Part shown: one piece after another, positions 44,991 through 55,039 of the stretch
Layout: every line of letters starts with the position of its first letter
Position numbering within the stretch: position 1 is the first letter of the stretch
DNA from: Clostridiaceae bacterium BRH_c20a
GTDB lineage: Bacteria; Bacillota; Peptococcia; Peptococcales; BICA1-8
Reading direction: 5' to 3'
Assembly: GCA_000961765.1 (NCBI GenBank)
Contig: LADT01000014.1
Coordinates: 1 to 61,329, forward strand
DNA length: 61,329 bases
Made by a program: the position numbers and the translations under genes
The notes under the pieces: model-generated
Told to the model about the DNA's origin: nothing
Seen by the model: the letters and a program-made list of their open reading frames with translations, nothing else
The model's database searches: none

Positions 44991-46199
44991 TTATTTTGTA
45001 ATCTTCACTTCATAACCTTGTATTTTAAGATTAGTAACTAATTGAGACACATGATCAGCACTTTGGGTTTCTAAAACCACATCAACATGGGCTTTATCTA
45101 ATGCTACATCTGGGTCTAGTCGGTCATGATTAATAGATATAACATTAGCTTTATTTTCAGCAATAATACTTAGGAAATGCTGCAAATTACCGGGTTTATC
45201 AAGCATTATAGTAGTGAGCTTTACATTTCTGCCTGTCTTAACAAGTCCTTTTTCAATAATCCTGGACATAAAATTAACATCAATATTACCACCGCTTATT
45301 ACGACTGCCACCTTTTTATTTTGTAAAAGTTTTTTTCTGTATACTAAAGCAGCCAATGCTGTTGCCCCTGCCCCTTCTGCTACTAATTTAGATCTTTCAA
45401 GCAGAAGAAGAATAGTACTGGCAATTTCCTCATCACTTACAGTAATCACATCATCCACATATTTCTGGATTAAATCAAAGGTTACAGTACCGGGACATTT
45501 GACCGCAATACCGTCGGCTATAGTCTGAGCAGAGGTTAGTGTGTCCAATTTACCTTTTTGGCGTGAGGATAAGACGCAAGCTGCCCCCTCCGCTTCTACG
45601 CCAAAAATTTTCACACTTGGCTTTAAGCACTTAACTGCAGCAGCAATGCCTGATATTAATCCTCCGCCGCCAATGGGGGCTAATATTGCATCTACATCTG
45701 GCAAATCATCTAGTATCTCCAAGCCAATAGTGCCCTGTCCAGCAATTACCTCCATATCATCAAAAGCATGGACAAAAGCCGCTCCCGTCTCTTTTTGTAT
45801 TTCTAGTGCCCTTTTGTAGGAATCATCATAGCCACTGCCGTGTAAAATTACATTAGCTCCATAACCACGGGTAGCAATTACCTTAGATAAAGGTGCTCCC
45901 TCAGGCATAACAATAGTGGAAACAATCCCCGCTTTACTAGCCCCAAAGGCTACACCCTGAGCATGATTACCGGCACTAGCGGCAATTACCCCTTTTTCCT
46001 TAGCCTTAGAGTCCAAGCAAGCAATTTTGTTATAAGCTCCTCTAATTTTAAATGACCCTGTTTTTTGCAGGTTTTCTGTCTTTAGAAAGACTTTGTTTTC
46101 CGATAATTGGCTGAAAGTAAAAGACAAATCTAAGTTAGTATGGTGAATTACGCCAGCCAAGTTTTCCTTGGCCTGCCAAATATCTTGTAGTTTAATCAT
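44991..46199 (-). CDS. ilvA: Threonine ammonia-lyase with ACT domain
   Basis: PLP-dependent deamination of threonine to 2-oxobutyrate. About 402 residues: PLP Lys in KTGSFKIRGAYNK near 52, GGGGLISGIAAAV near 180, Ser/Gly-rich VVISGGNID near 302, and a single C-terminal ACT domain near 325-400. The ATG at 46199 follows GGAGG; four extra codons upstream lack support. The single ACT domain is the TdcB/IlvA short form used in catabolism or isoleucine synthesis. It is 26 bases downstream of glyS. Confidence 0.95.
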   Translation of the reverse strand: MIKLQDIWQAKENLAGVIHHTNLDLSFTFSQLSENKVFLKTENLQKTGSFKIRGAYNKIACLDSKAKEKGVIAASAGNHAQGVAFGASKAGIVSTIVMPEGAPLSKVIATRGYGANVILHGSGYDDSYKRALEIQKETGAAFVHAFDDMEVIAGQGTIGLEILDDLPDVDAILAPIGGGGLISGIAAAVKCLKPSVKIFGVEAEGAACVLSSRQKGKLDTLTSAQTIADGIAVKCPGTVTFDLIQKYVDDVITVSDEEIASTILLLLERSKLVAEGAGATALAALVYRKKLLQNKKVAVVISGGNIDVNFMSRIIEKGLVKTGRNVKLTTIMLDKPGNLQHFLSIIAENKANVISINHDRLDPDVALDKAHVDVVLETQSADHVSQLVTNLKIQGYEVKITK

Positions 46200-46225
46200 A
46201 AAATCCTCCAATATCTATTGGTGAT

Positions 46226-48298
46226 TTAAACTTGGACAATTTTAGAAAAATCTGCAATAGGTATAGTTAGCTTGGAAACATTCAGCAAAAGAGCTAATCT
46301 GTTAGCTTTAACTTTCTCATCCTCCGCCATAACCATAACTCCGTTAAAGAAAGCATTTATTTGTTCCTCTAGTGAGGCTATAGCAGTAATGGCTTTGGTA
46401 TAATCTCTAGCTCCAACTGCACTAGCTACTTCTTTTTCTGCTTGCTTTAGTTTATCATACAGCTCTTTTTCCACCGCCTCTATTAGGTACTTTTCCTCTA
46501 TTACATCATTTTCTGCCTTTTTAGCCAAATTATTTGCCCTAATAAATGCTGTTAGAAGTTTATTAAAGGTTTCTGTTCCTTTAACATTCTCCACTGCTTT
46601 CGCCCGCATTAATGAATCAATAAGGTTGTCATAACCTGAGGTAATGATAGCCTCAATAACATCGTATCTGTGACCGGCATCAGCCAAAATATTTCTTACT
46701 CGCTGTTCAAAAAAGCCGTAAATACTTGCAGTTAGTTGAGCCGTCTCTATTTCTAGCTTACCCTTATAGTTACCCAAAGCTTGAGCTATGAGAGCTTTTA
46801 GAGAAATATTTAATCCTTTTACAATAATTATATTACAGATACCTAAAGCCTGCCTTCGCAAAGCATAAGGGTCCTGAGATCCGGTAGGCTCAATACCTAC
46901 TGCAAAGCAGCCCGCAATGGTATCTATTTTATCCGCAATACTAACCAAAGTGCCTTCTAAGGTTTTGGGCAGAGCGTCCCCTGCATTTCGTGGTAGATAG
47001 TGCTCATAGATAGCCTTGGCAACTATCTGGTCCTCACCTGAAATTAAAGCATATTTTTCGCCCATGATTCCCTGCAGTTCAGGAAACTCATAGACCATAT
47101 TTGTAACCAAGTCCGCCTTAGCCAAAAAAGCCGCCCGTAAAGCTCTTTCCTCAACCACTTTATCACTACCTACCAGGCTTGAAAGATTGGTTACTCCTTT
47201 TTGGATGCGCTCAACTTTTTCATATATTGTCCCTAGACTTTCCTGAAAAACTATAGCTTTTAATTTATTTACGTTTTCGGATAATTTGACCTTTTGGTCT
47301 TCGTCAAAAAAGAACTTAGCATCGGCAAGCCGTGCCTCTAGTACTTTTTCATTTCCAGCCTGGACAACATCTAGGTGATCTTTATTACCATTACGCACTG
47401 TTATGAATTTAGGAAGTAATTCCCCTTCATTTGTCAGCACCGGAAAATAGCGCTGATGCTCTTTCATGGGTGTAATTATAGCTTCCTTGGGAACAGCCAG
47501 ATACTTTTCTTTGAAACCTCCCATTAAAGCGGTAGGGTATTCAATTAAGAAGACAACCTCTTCTAAAAGTTCTTCATCAGGTTCCACTCGCCCTTGCACT
47601 GAAGCTGCTAATTGGTGAATTTCCTTGATAATCATTTCCTTTCGGACCTTAGGATCAACAATCACGTAGTTTTTTTCCATTAGGTTAAAATAATTGGCTG
47701 TATTCGCAACTTCTATACTGGCTTCTCCTAAGAAGCGATGACCCCGAGATATCTTACCGCTTGCTACTTCAGCAGTCTTAAAATTAATAACCTCACTACC
47801 AAATAAGGCTACTAACCACCTGATAGGCCTAGCATATTTTAGATCCGAATACCCCCAGCGCATAGGTTTAGGGAAATTAATCCCTAGAATTAATTGGGGC
47901 AAAATTTCCGTTAAAACCTCTTGAACAGGCCGTCCTGCAACCTTTTTTAAGGCATAAACATAGGCACCGCCATCAGTTTCTTTTACTGTCAGGTCTTTGA
48001 CATCTACACCTTGTCCTCTAGCAAAACCCTGAGCGGCTTTAGAAGGATTACCTTCGGCATCAAAGGCTGCTTTTGCTGAGGGTCCTTTCACCTCTTCTAC
48101 CAAATCCTTTTGGACCTCTGGTAACCCCTGAATAAAAAGGACCAATCGGCGCGGAGTTCCATAAGTATTTATTTCCTGATAATCGAGCCTTAGTTCACTA
48201 AACCTTCGCTCTGCCTGCTCTTTTAATTGCTGTAAGGCAGGAGGCATAAACTTTGCTGGTATTTCTTCTGTACCAATTTCTAAAAGTAAATCACGCAT
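46226..48298 (-). CDS. glyS: Glycyl-tRNA synthetase, beta subunit
   Basis: 690 residues, full length for the bacterial heterotetrameric form. N-terminal LLLEIGTEEIPAKFM is the family signature, with an HD-like domain in the middle and a C-terminal anticodon-binding domain. ATG at 48298 directly follows the glyQ stop, with GGAGG at the end of glyQ as ribosome site. Confidence 0.98.
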   Translation of the reverse strand: MRDLLLEIGTEEIPAKFMPPALQQLKEQAERRFSELRLDYQEINTYGTPRRLVLFIQGLPEVQKDLVEEVKGPSAKAAFDAEGNPSKAAQGFARGQGVDVKDLTVKETDGGAYVYALKKVAGRPVQEVLTEILPQLILGINFPKPMRWGYSDLKYARPIRWLVALFGSEVINFKTAEVASGKISRGHRFLGEASIEVANTANYFNLMEKNYVIVDPKVRKEMIIKEIHQLAASVQGRVEPDEELLEEVVFLIEYPTALMGGFKEKYLAVPKEAIITPMKEHQRYFPVLTNEGELLPKFITVRNGNKDHLDVVQAGNEKVLEARLADAKFFFDEDQKVKLSENVNKLKAIVFQESLGTIYEKVERIQKGVTNLSSLVGSDKVVEERALRAAFLAKADLVTNMVYEFPELQGIMGEKYALISGEDQIVAKAIYEHYLPRNAGDALPKTLEGTLVSIADKIDTIAGCFAVGIEPTGSQDPYALRRQALGICNIIIVKGLNISLKALIAQALGNYKGKLEIETAQLTASIYGFFEQRVRNILADAGHRYDVIEAIITSGYDNLIDSLMRAKAVENVKGTETFNKLLTAFIRANNLAKKAENDVIEEKYLIEAVEKELYDKLKQAEKEVASAVGARDYTKAITAIASLEEQINAFFNGVMVMAEDEKVKANRLALLLNVSKLTIPIADFSKIVQV

Positions 48299-49219
48299 CT
48301 ATTTTGCCTCCTTCTTTTGCAGATTTAATCCTAGGGCTTCCCGTTGCTTAGTATCTTTAATCAAAGGAAAACCTAATTTTTCCCTCTGTTTGACATAGCC
48401 TTGGGCACAGGCCCTTGCCAGATTTCTAACTCGGGCTATATAGCCTGTCCGCTCGGTCACACTGATAGCACCCCTGGCATCTAACAGATTAAAGGTATGG
48501 GAGCATTTAAGAACATAATCATAGGCAGGCTGGACTAATTCTTTTTCAAGTATTCTTATTGCCTCTTTTTCATAAGTATCAAAAAGCATTAACAACATCT
48601 CAATATCAGCAACTTCAAAGTTATAGTGGGAAAAATCAACTTCACTTTGGTGATGGACGTCACCATAGGTAATACCATCTACCCACTCGATATCAAAAAC
48701 ACTATCCTTTTTCTGAATGAACATAGCCAAACGCTCAATCCCATAGGTTATTTCACCGCTAACCGGCTTGCAATCGATTCCGCCGCACTGCTGAAAATAG
48801 GTAAATTGGGTTACTTCCATCCCATCAAGCCATACTTCCCAGCCTAGACCCCAGGCACCTAAAGTAGGGGACTCCCAGTTATCCTCGACAAATCTGATAT
48901 CATGCATTAAAGGGTCAATACCAATTGTTTTCAAACTCTCCAAATATAGTTCCTGAATATTATCAGGAGAGGGCTTTAAAATAACCTGATATTGATAATA
49001 ATGCTGCAGGCGATTGGGATTTTCTCCATAACGCCCATCTGTTGGACGGCGAGATGGTTCAACATAAGCTACATACCATGGTTCCGGACCAAGGGCCCGC
49101 AAAGCAGTCGCAGGATTCATAGTGCCGGCGCCTTTTTCTACATCATAGGGTTGCTGTATTATACAGCCTTGTTCTCCCCAAAATTTATTCAGGGCTAACA
49201 TAATGTCTTGGAAATTCAT
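48299..49219 (-). CDS. glyQ: Glycyl-tRNA synthetase, alpha subunit
   Basis: About 306 residues; forms the adenylating core. Family segments: [20 protein letters not shown] near 14, [34 protein letters not shown] near 53 and [20 protein letters not shown] near 143. The ATG at 49219 is spaced from TTGGAG; the five-codon extension is unlikely. Expression is controlled by the upstream T-box. Confidence 0.98.
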   Translation of the reverse strand: MNFQDIMLALNKFWGEQGCIIQQPYDVEKGAGTMNPATALRALGPEPWYVAYVEPSRRPTDGRYGENPNRLQHYYQYQVILKPSPDNIQELYLESLKTIGIDPLMHDIRFVEDNWESPTLGAWGLGWEVWLDGMEVTQFTYFQQCGGIDCKPVSGEITYGIERLAMFIQKKDSVFDIEWVDGITYGDVHHQSEVDFSHYNFEVADIEMLLMLFDTYEKEAIRILEKELVQPAYDYVLKCSHTFNLLDARGAISVTERTGYIARVRNLARACAQGYVKQREKLGFPLIKDTKQREALGLNLQKKEAK

Positions 49220-49262
49220 ATAATCACACTCCAATACTTAGTTACTGGTTACTGGTGGCTAG

Positions 49263-49376
49263 TGCGAAAATCGTGCCCAGTGCCCAGTGCCCAGAAAAAC
49301 GTTTTTAGACTATAGTCGATGGTCTATCGTCTATGGTCTATCGTCTATGGTCTATCGTCTATCGTCTATCGTCTAG
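49263..49376. repeat. Period-7 arrays in the glyQ leader
   Basis: AGTGCCC units (49271-49293) and GTCTATC/GTCTATG units (49307-49376) lie between the T-box terminator and the glyQ start, within the leader transcript. Confidence 0.8.
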
Positions 49377-49443
49377 AACACGGATCCTTTCGGAATATAC
49401 GTTTTCTCGCCCACCCGCTCACTGACCAGCTAAAAAACTAAAC

Positions 49444-49638
49444 AAAAAAGCCTCACGTCCCCACAGACAGGGACGGGAGGCTAAATTCCCGCGGTTCCAC
49501 CCCGATTGACTTAAGCAAAGGCTTAAGTCCACCTCAAAGGAAAAGCTCCAGAGCGCCCTTCTCTACTGCCCTTCACCAGGCTTACACCACCCCCGGCTCG
49601 CTTAGAAGCTTACAGTAGATACTCCTCTCTTTCATAGC
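49444..49638 (-). promoter_or_regulatory. Glycine T-box riboswitch
   Basis: Leader that reads uncharged tRNA-Gly. On the minus strand it has a stem I closed by CTACTG/CAGTAG, the T-box core GGGTGGAACCGCGGG (near 49489-49503) and a terminator with arms GCCTCACGTCCCC/GGGACGGGAGGC followed by TTTTTT at 49444-49449. The likely specifier is GGC (plus 49568-49570) followed by A, matching tRNA-Gly(GCC). The glyQ start is a further 224 bases downstream. Confidence 0.93.
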
Positions 49639-49689
49639 TAAGAAATATTAAATTCCATTTTAATGTAGCAAAAAGCAATGTTGATGTCA

Positions 49690-49795
49690 AGACATTAAGG
49701 TTTCGCTTCACTTCGTTTGCTAGGTTCCGCTTCGCTAGATTAAGGTTAAGGTTTAAAAGACCTTTCTCAACCTCAGCCTTAACCTTACTTATCAA
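49690..49795. repeat. Hexamer array and hairpin after the DUF4342 gene
   Basis: AAGGTT/GAGGTT hexamers with TTCGCTTCACTTCGTTT and CCGCTTCGCTAGATT elements between the T-box and the DUF4342 stop. Confidence 0.7.
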
Positions 49796-49799
49796 ATGT

Positions 49800-50228
49800 C
49801 TACAAATTTTCGTCATAAAATTGAATTTCCTGTGTTTCTACTTTCCCTCCGGGTCGTTCTATTTCGAGGGTATATTTATTAGCTAAGGCTGCCACAGTTC
49901 CCAAGGCTGCTACAATTGCAAAGGTAGAGCTAACAGCAGCACCCGCTATACCCAAAACTCCAATATTTACCGGAAACTCGAAAACCGTCTTATCACCTTT
50001 TTTTAGCTTTATTTTAGTAACATTACCTTTTCTGATTATTTCCTTAACCTGATGCATAATTTTTTTACCTTTTCTCTGAAGGTCTTCATCCAAATTAACT
50101 CTTTCATCTTCAATAAATATCAAGGCTTGAACAACATCTCCCCCTGCTTTATCTAAAGCGTCTTTAGCTTCCTTATAACCTACTCCTGTTCTTTCCCGCA
50201 ACAGATCTATTTTAAGCAGCTCATCCAT
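49800..50228 (-). CDS. DUF4342 protein with UBA-like N-terminus
   Basis: About 142 residues. The N-terminal 45 residues (LRERTGVGYKEAKDALDKAGGDVVQALIFIED) form a UBA/TS-N-like three-helix domain; the C-terminal part matches DUF4342, with a hydrophobic IGVLGIAGAAVSSTFAIVAALG stretch likely in the membrane. The ATG at 50228 follows GAAGGGGG; the N-terminal extension to 50282 is not supported. Function unknown. Confidence 0.8.
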   Translation of the reverse strand: MDELLKIDLLRERTGVGYKEAKDALDKAGGDVVQALIFIEDERVNLDEDLQRKGKKIMHQVKEIIRKGNVTKIKLKKGDKTVFEFPVNIGVLGIAGAAVSSTFAIVAALGTVAALANKYTLEIERPGGKVETQEIQFYDENL

Positions 50229-50284
50229 AAAGATTCCCCCTTCAAAGAAATTATACCCTAGGAATGGGAAAATGATGCACAAAG

Positions 50285-50395
50285 TCCAGGCTGAGGCTGA
50301 GGTTAAGGTTAAGGTTGAGGTTGAGAAAGATAGGGCACCTCCATTGCGGTCCTCGCAGACAGGAGATCGCCACGCTACGCTCGCGATGACAATAA
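50285..50395. repeat. Hexamer array in reverse orientation plus a CTACGCTCGCGATGACA element
   Basis: GAGGCT/AAGGTT units on the plus strand (50285-50331), opposite to the other arrays, followed by a dispersed element also seen near 30740-30790. Confidence 0.7.
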
Positions 50396-50430
50396 TATAT
50401 TTTTGTATGTTCGCGCATTAGTATATTATG

Positions 50431-51177
50431 TCATGCCAGATTATCCAAAAAATCCTTCGATTTCAACTTCTTACCCAGACAATTAGTAATATGTAAATCC
50501 AAAATTTCGGCTAATTCCCTTTTTGCATTAGCTGAAATGCGCAAACGGTTTATCTTAGTTAACTCCATACTCATTAACTGCTTGAGAATTACGCATGTTT
50601 CTCCGCTGATTTTAACAATAGCCATACCGGGCTTATCCCTTAAGCATTGAACACAGAGAAGACCACCTAGCTCAGAAGAGAAATAATAACCTGCTAATTT
50701 TGTTTGACCACAGTTAACACAGCTCTCCAATTGGGGTTGATAGCCCAACTCTCGTAACAATCGGATTTCCATTACCTTTGTCGCAAGCCGAGGCTCTTCT
50801 ACAGAAAGTAAATAAAAACCCATCAAAACTAAACTAAAAAGCTTTGTATCACTTTCCCCTTCAGGTACTAAACTATCGATAAGCTCGGCTAAATATGCTC
50901 CACAGCCCATCCTTAAAAGATCTTCCCTCAATGGAGCAAAAGTATTAATAGTTTCCGCCTGGGTTACGGTAGCCAGATTTTTGCCTAGAAAAAGATCTAC
51001 ATTAGTATGGCTAAAAACCTGGACCCCACCTCGCAATTTACTCTTTGGTTTTTTTACTCCTTTAACGATAGCCGTCAGTTTTCCTGCTTTTTCAGTATAC
51101 AGGGTCAAAAGCTGATCTGCTTCACTATAACTGCGAGCCCGTAAAACTATGGCATTGGTTTTTAAAATTTCTGGCAT
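50431..51177 (-). CDS. recO: DNA repair protein RecO
   Basis: Recombination mediator that helps load RecA. 248 residues: N-terminal OB-fold with TNAIVLRARSYSEAD, and a C-terminal zinc site with CVNCGQ near 148 and CVQC near 171. ATG at 51177 follows the yqzL stop by eight bases. It keeps the Firmicute yqzL-recO-glyQS order. Confidence 0.97.
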   Translation of the reverse strand: MPEILKTNAIVLRARSYSEADQLLTLYTEKAGKLTAIVKGVKKPKSKLRGGVQVFSHTNVDLFLGKNLATVTQAETINTFAPLREDLLRMGCGAYLAELIDSLVPEGESDTKLFSLVLMGFYLLSVEEPRLATKVMEIRLLRELGYQPQLESCVNCGQTKLAGYYFSSELGGLLCVQCLRDKPGMAIVKISGETCVILKQLMSMELTKINRLRISANAKRELAEILDLHITNCLGKKLKSKDFLDNLA

Positions 51178-51185
51178 TGCTTCAC

Positions 51186-51314
51186 CTACTCTTCTCCTAG
51201 GCCGACCTTAAGAGGCATTTTCTCCTCTTCCTCTAACATCTCTTTATAGATTAAATAAGCCCCCACTCCACCGGTTTGTTGAAAATAACGCCAAAAAAAG
51301 TCCTTTACCTGCAT
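51186..51314 (-). CDS. yqzL: YqzL-like small protein
   Basis: 42 residues, too short for usual cut-offs. Reads MQVKDFFWRYFQQTGGVGAY and then LIYKE, matching the YqzL pattern of FWxxFxxTGxxxAYLxYKE. It is directly upstream of recO, as in other Firmicutes. GTCACC-type upstream sequence includes a weak AGGATGGTCACC ribosome site. Function unknown. Confidence 0.85.
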   Translation of the reverse strand: MQVKDFFWRYFQQTGGVGAYLIYKEMLEEEEKMPLKVGLGEE

Positions 51315-51607
51315 GGTGACCATCCTTTCTGTTTTGGACTTACTCACGCAGTAGTAGTGTACCAAGAAAGTGATCAGGTATACCGACCTTCTTTTTCCAC
51401 TCTCTTTTATTATAATTGATTTTTATGAAAACAGTAAGTATATGGGAGGAGAATAATAAATGAGGCTGAAATTGTAAGGCTTACATAATAAATGCAATAT
51501 TGATTTATACTATTTTTACCAGTACCTTTTATAGGATAGGGGCGCCTTATGTGAAATTTTTTAAATGGAGAAAAGGAAAAAACGCAAACTCCTCGGAGGG
51601 ATCTAGG

Positions 51608-52702
51608 ATGGAAAGTACTCATCCTATTGTTGAAGTAACACCAAGAGCTGAGCAGCAGTTATACAGAGGCTCCAAACAGCTTTATTCAGAAAGTATTGAG
51701 GAAAATCTGCAATCACTTTTTCAAAGGTTACCTGATCCTAACCTGGTCACGGAAGAATTTATAATAGGTTCTCGTTCTAAAACTAAAGTAGTTATCGCCT
51801 ATTTACAAGATGTTGCAAACACAGGAATAGTTGATGAAATAAAAGACAGGCTTAATAAAATAAAAGCTGAAGTAATCCTTGACACAAGCTATGTTGAGAG
51901 AAATATTCAAGATTCTATTTTGAGTCCTTTCCCCCAGGTTGAAATTGTTTCAAAGGTCAACATCACCCTAACCGCTCTGACCCAAGGAAGGGTTGCTATT
52001 TTTGTGGATTGTTGTCCTGAAATAATCATAGCACCCACTACCTTTTTTGATCTTTTGGATACACCGGAAGATGCTTATCGCAGATGGTTTGTAGCTTCTA
52101 GCTTTTTTCGTATAGCCAGGTTTATTTCTTTTATTATTGCGACTCTGCTCCCTAGCTTTTATATTGCCTTAACCTCATTCAACCCTGAGTTGATCCCTTC
52201 AATGTTAACTTTAACAATTACAGCGGCTAGAGAGGGCACTCCTTTCCCTATATATTTAGAGGCTTTTATCCTGATGGGAGTTGCAGAAATAGTTCGCATG
52301 GTTATGATACGTATGCCTAATACCACCGGACTAGCAATTTCCATCTTCGCGGGTATAACTTTAGTACTTACAGGATTAGTGACTAATATTATCAGCGGAC
52401 CCATAATAATTATCGTGGGCTTGACTATAATTGCCTCTTTTACCATCCCAGGCTTTGATTTGCGCTCTTCCATCCGGATACTTCAGTTTTTTACAATGCT
52501 TATGGCCACCCTTTTCGGACTTTTTGGGCTAGCGGTTAGCTTCTTTTATATCTTAGTTCACTTATCAACTCTTAAAACTTTCGGAATTCCCTATATGGCA
52601 CCACTAGGTCCGATAGAATTAAGTGGTTGGGGTCACACTATATTTCGAAAAACATCAGTTGACATGCCTCAGGATGAAACCTATAAACCTCAAAAGAAAT
52701 AA
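51608..52702 (+). CDS. gerA: GerA-family spore germinant receptor subunit A, short N-terminus
   Basis: Membrane subunit of a Ger receptor that senses nutrients in the spore inner membrane. ATG at 51608 follows GGAGGG; a GTG at 51551 in the same frame is an alternative. About 364 residues. The second part of the soluble domain (SPFPQVEI, GRVAIFVDCCP near 135) and five membrane segments from about 200 to 340 are normal, but the first N-terminal subdomain of roughly 100 residues found in B. subtilis GerAA is missing. First gene of gerA-gerB-gerC. Confidence 0.92.
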   Translation: MESTHPIVEVTPRAEQQLYRGSKQLYSESIEENLQSLFQRLPDPNLVTEEFIIGSRSKTKVVIAYLQDVANTGIVDEIKDRLNKIKAEVILDTSYVERNIQDSILSPFPQVEIVSKVNITLTALTQGRVAIFVDCCPEIIIAPTTFFDLLDTPEDAYRRWFVASSFFRIARFISFIIATLLPSFYIALTSFNPELIPSMLTLTITAAREGTPFPIYLEAFILMGVAEIVRMVMIRMPNTTGLAISIFAGITLVLTGLVTNIISGPIIIIVGLTIIASFTIPGFDLRSSIRILQFFTMLMATLFGLFGLAVSFFYILVHLSTLKTFGIPYMAPLGPIELSGWGHTIFRKTSVDMPQDETYKPQKK

Positions 52703-52728
52703 GCTAGTTACTATTAGGGGTGAAATAA

Positions 52729-53838
52729 ATGACAATGACCATAAAAGAAAATGTCAAGGACAAGATTGACCCTAGAGCAATACCCTTGATATTATTGTTA
52801 ACTATTATTGAGTTTGAGCTTTTTACCGTGGCCAGAAAAGTATTTTTAATCGCTGGTAGAGACAGTTGGCTGGCAGCGCTATTAGGCGGGATATTCGTAA
52901 CCCTGGGAACCTATTTTTTACTCCGTCTAATGAACCGTTTTCCTAAACAAAATTTCTTACAGTATATTCCTCAAATATGGGGTAAACCTATAGCCTTAAT
53001 AATTGCTCTCGGTTACTTTCTTTTTTGGGGCTCCTTTTTAACCTTACTTTTCAAGAATACAGCTGAAGTAAACCAGGTATTTTTTTTAGAAAAAACTCCT
53101 TTATTGATACCTATTTTTTTAATTGCAATTGGAGCCGTGTGGCTAGTGACTTATGGATTTGTCCCCATTATCCGGTTTATACAGATAATAAGTCCAGTGT
53201 TCTTAATCCCAATTTTATTAGCTATCCTCCTTACTTTAAGTGAAATAGAAATTCGTAATTTTTTCCCTATTTTAGCTAACGGTATAACTCCCGTTCTAAA
53301 GGGAGCAGTCATTTATGCCGGTTATTTTCAGGGTTTAGAGGTAATTTTATTTTTGTCCCCTTTTCTTGCTGATACCAATAAAGCCTTTAAGCCTACCTTA
53401 ATTGGGATAGGTTTATTAAATATGCTTGCTTTTGTCAGCATAACATTAGTTATTGGAATATTAGGTATCAAAAATACTAATGAAATGTTATGGCCCGCAT
53501 TTGCCATGATGTCTATTATTGAGATTCCGGGATTTCCTGCAGAAAGATTTGAACTTTTACTTACAGTACCCTTATTAATAGGGGTCTTTGTTACTATTTC
53601 GGTAACCCTCTATTTACTTTCCTACGGTATTATCCAGGTCTTTAAAATATCCCACAAGAAAACAGTAATCTATGTAATGGCACTCATTACAATTTTAGCA
53701 ATAATGCTTGTTCCTGATTTTGCCTGGTATATTAAATTTCGAGGAATACATACATATGCTGCAATAATTTTCATTTATTTTCTACCTATATCAACTTTAA
53801 CACTAGCTGTTTTAAGAAAAAAGGGGGAATATTTATGA
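52729..53838 (+). CDS. gerB: Spore germinant receptor subunit B (GerB, APC-like permease)
   Basis: 369 residues with about ten membrane segments, related to amino-acid permeases and the likely germinant-binding subunit. Family-type start ending in PRAIPLILLLTIIEFELFT. Spacing of 26 bases to gerA and a four-base overlap with gerC. Confidence 0.94.
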   Translation: MTMTIKENVKDKIDPRAIPLILLLTIIEFELFTVARKVFLIAGRDSWLAALLGGIFVTLGTYFLLRLMNRFPKQNFLQYIPQIWGKPIALIIALGYFLFWGSFLTLLFKNTAEVNQVFFLEKTPLLIPIFLIAIGAVWLVTYGFVPIIRFIQIISPVFLIPILLAILLTLSEIEIRNFFPILANGITPVLKGAVIYAGYFQGLEVILFLSPFLADTNKAFKPTLIGIGLLNMLAFVSITLVIGILGIKNTNEMLWPAFAMMSIIEIPGFPAERFELLLTVPLLIGVFVTISVTLYLLSYGIIQVFKISHKKTVIYVMALITILAIMLVPDFAWYIKFRGIHTYAAIIFIYFLPISTLTLAVLRKKGEYL

Positions 53839-54983
53839 AAAATAAACTAATTTATTTTCTACTAATACTATTAGGAATTTTAATAACTCCTGCCTGTTGG
53901 GATACGAAGGATATAAATAATAGAGCTTATGTTTCGAGCATTGCTATCGATGAAGCAGCCGGTGCTACTCTGGGGCAGGAGAATATCCCCTTTCGCTATA
54001 AGGTCACGGCAGAAATTATCAAGCCCGCATTACTAAAGGATTTTTCCTGGAAGCTCCAACCAGAGAAATCTGCCAGTATTATCCTTACTGCCGAAGGAGA
54101 AACAATCGAAAGGGCCTTTGATGTACTTCAAACAACTATTTCCCGCCCCCTAACCCTCAGTCACTTGCAGGTACTGCTTGTTGGAGAAAGGATGGCAGAT
54201 GATATTAAAAAAATTTGCAGTTATTTTGAGAAACACCCGGAAGTTGCTCGAAGGCTGCGTCTAATTTTTGTCAGGGAACAAGAGGCATTGGCTATCCTAA
54301 AAACTGATCCAAAACTAGAAAGCTATATTGCCGAGGAGTTAGTTGGTATGACGGAAATAAGCAAAAATATCGCTTCAAGCACCTTTAAGCCTTTTACTCA
54401 GTATTTAAGTGAAATGAGAACAAATAATGGCCAGGCCTTAGGAGCAGCAGCTAACCTTTTTAATAATGAAACCCTTGTTCGCACCGGTAGCGCTATATTT
54501 AATGATTGGAAGCTAGTAGGTTGGTTAGATGGGGAAGAGACGAGAAAAGCGAGCTTGCTTTTTCCTGGAAATTTGGAAAATACCTTTGTTGGTGAGTACA
54601 ATCAGGGAATTTTTACCTATAAGGTGGATAAAAAAAATTCCAAAATAATACCTGAAGTACAAAACGGAAATCTAAGCTTTAAGTTTAGGTTGAAAACTGA
54701 TGGTATTATTTTGCAGGAAGAAGGTAACCAGCTTTTTCTCGCTGAACCTAAAAATATTGATAAATTAGAAATCCTTTTTGCTAAGGTTATCGCCGGAGAT
54801 GTTGATGAGGCCATCAGAAAAGCTCAAATAATATATAAGGTGGATTATTTTAATTTTGGTATGAAGCTAAAGAATAAAGACTCCGATTACTTTGAGAGCC
54901 TAGATTGGCAAGAAACTTTTCCCACTGTACCAATAGAAACAGATATCGAGGTGAAGATTTCCCGCTTTGGAATAGCAAAATAG
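53835..54983 (+). CDS. gerC: Spore germinant receptor subunit C (GerC lipoprotein)
   Basis: 382 residues, secreted lipoprotein: hydrophobic leader and lipobox ITPAC with Cys near 20, then WDTKDINNRAYVSSIAID, the family start of the mature protein. Three-domain GerC body follows. ATG overlaps the gerB stop by four bases. Confidence 0.95.
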   Translation: MKNKLIYFLLILLGILITPACWDTKDINNRAYVSSIAIDEAAGATLGQENIPFRYKVTAEIIKPALLKDFSWKLQPEKSASIILTAEGETIERAFDVLQTTISRPLTLSHLQVLLVGERMADDIKKICSYFEKHPEVARRLRLIFVREQEALAILKTDPKLESYIAEELVGMTEISKNIASSTFKPFTQYLSEMRTNNGQALGAAANLFNNETLVRTGSAIFNDWKLVGWLDGEETRKASLLFPGNLENTFVGEYNQGIFTYKVDKKNSKIIPEVQNGNLSFKFRLKTDGIILQEEGNQLFLAEPKNIDKLEILFAKVIAGDVDEAIRKAQIIYKVDYFNFGMKLKNKDSDYFESLDWQETFPTVPIETDIEVKISRFGIAK

Positions 54984-55039
54984 GGGCGGCTGGCCCGCCC
55001 ATGCTACAGTGCTACAGAAAAAAAGATAAATTAACGCAG

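Noticed and set aside
49610-49816. Open frame overlapping the T-box and hexamer array
   Set aside because: It reads repeat units (LNLNLNL) and T-box leader sequence, with no sign of a real protein.
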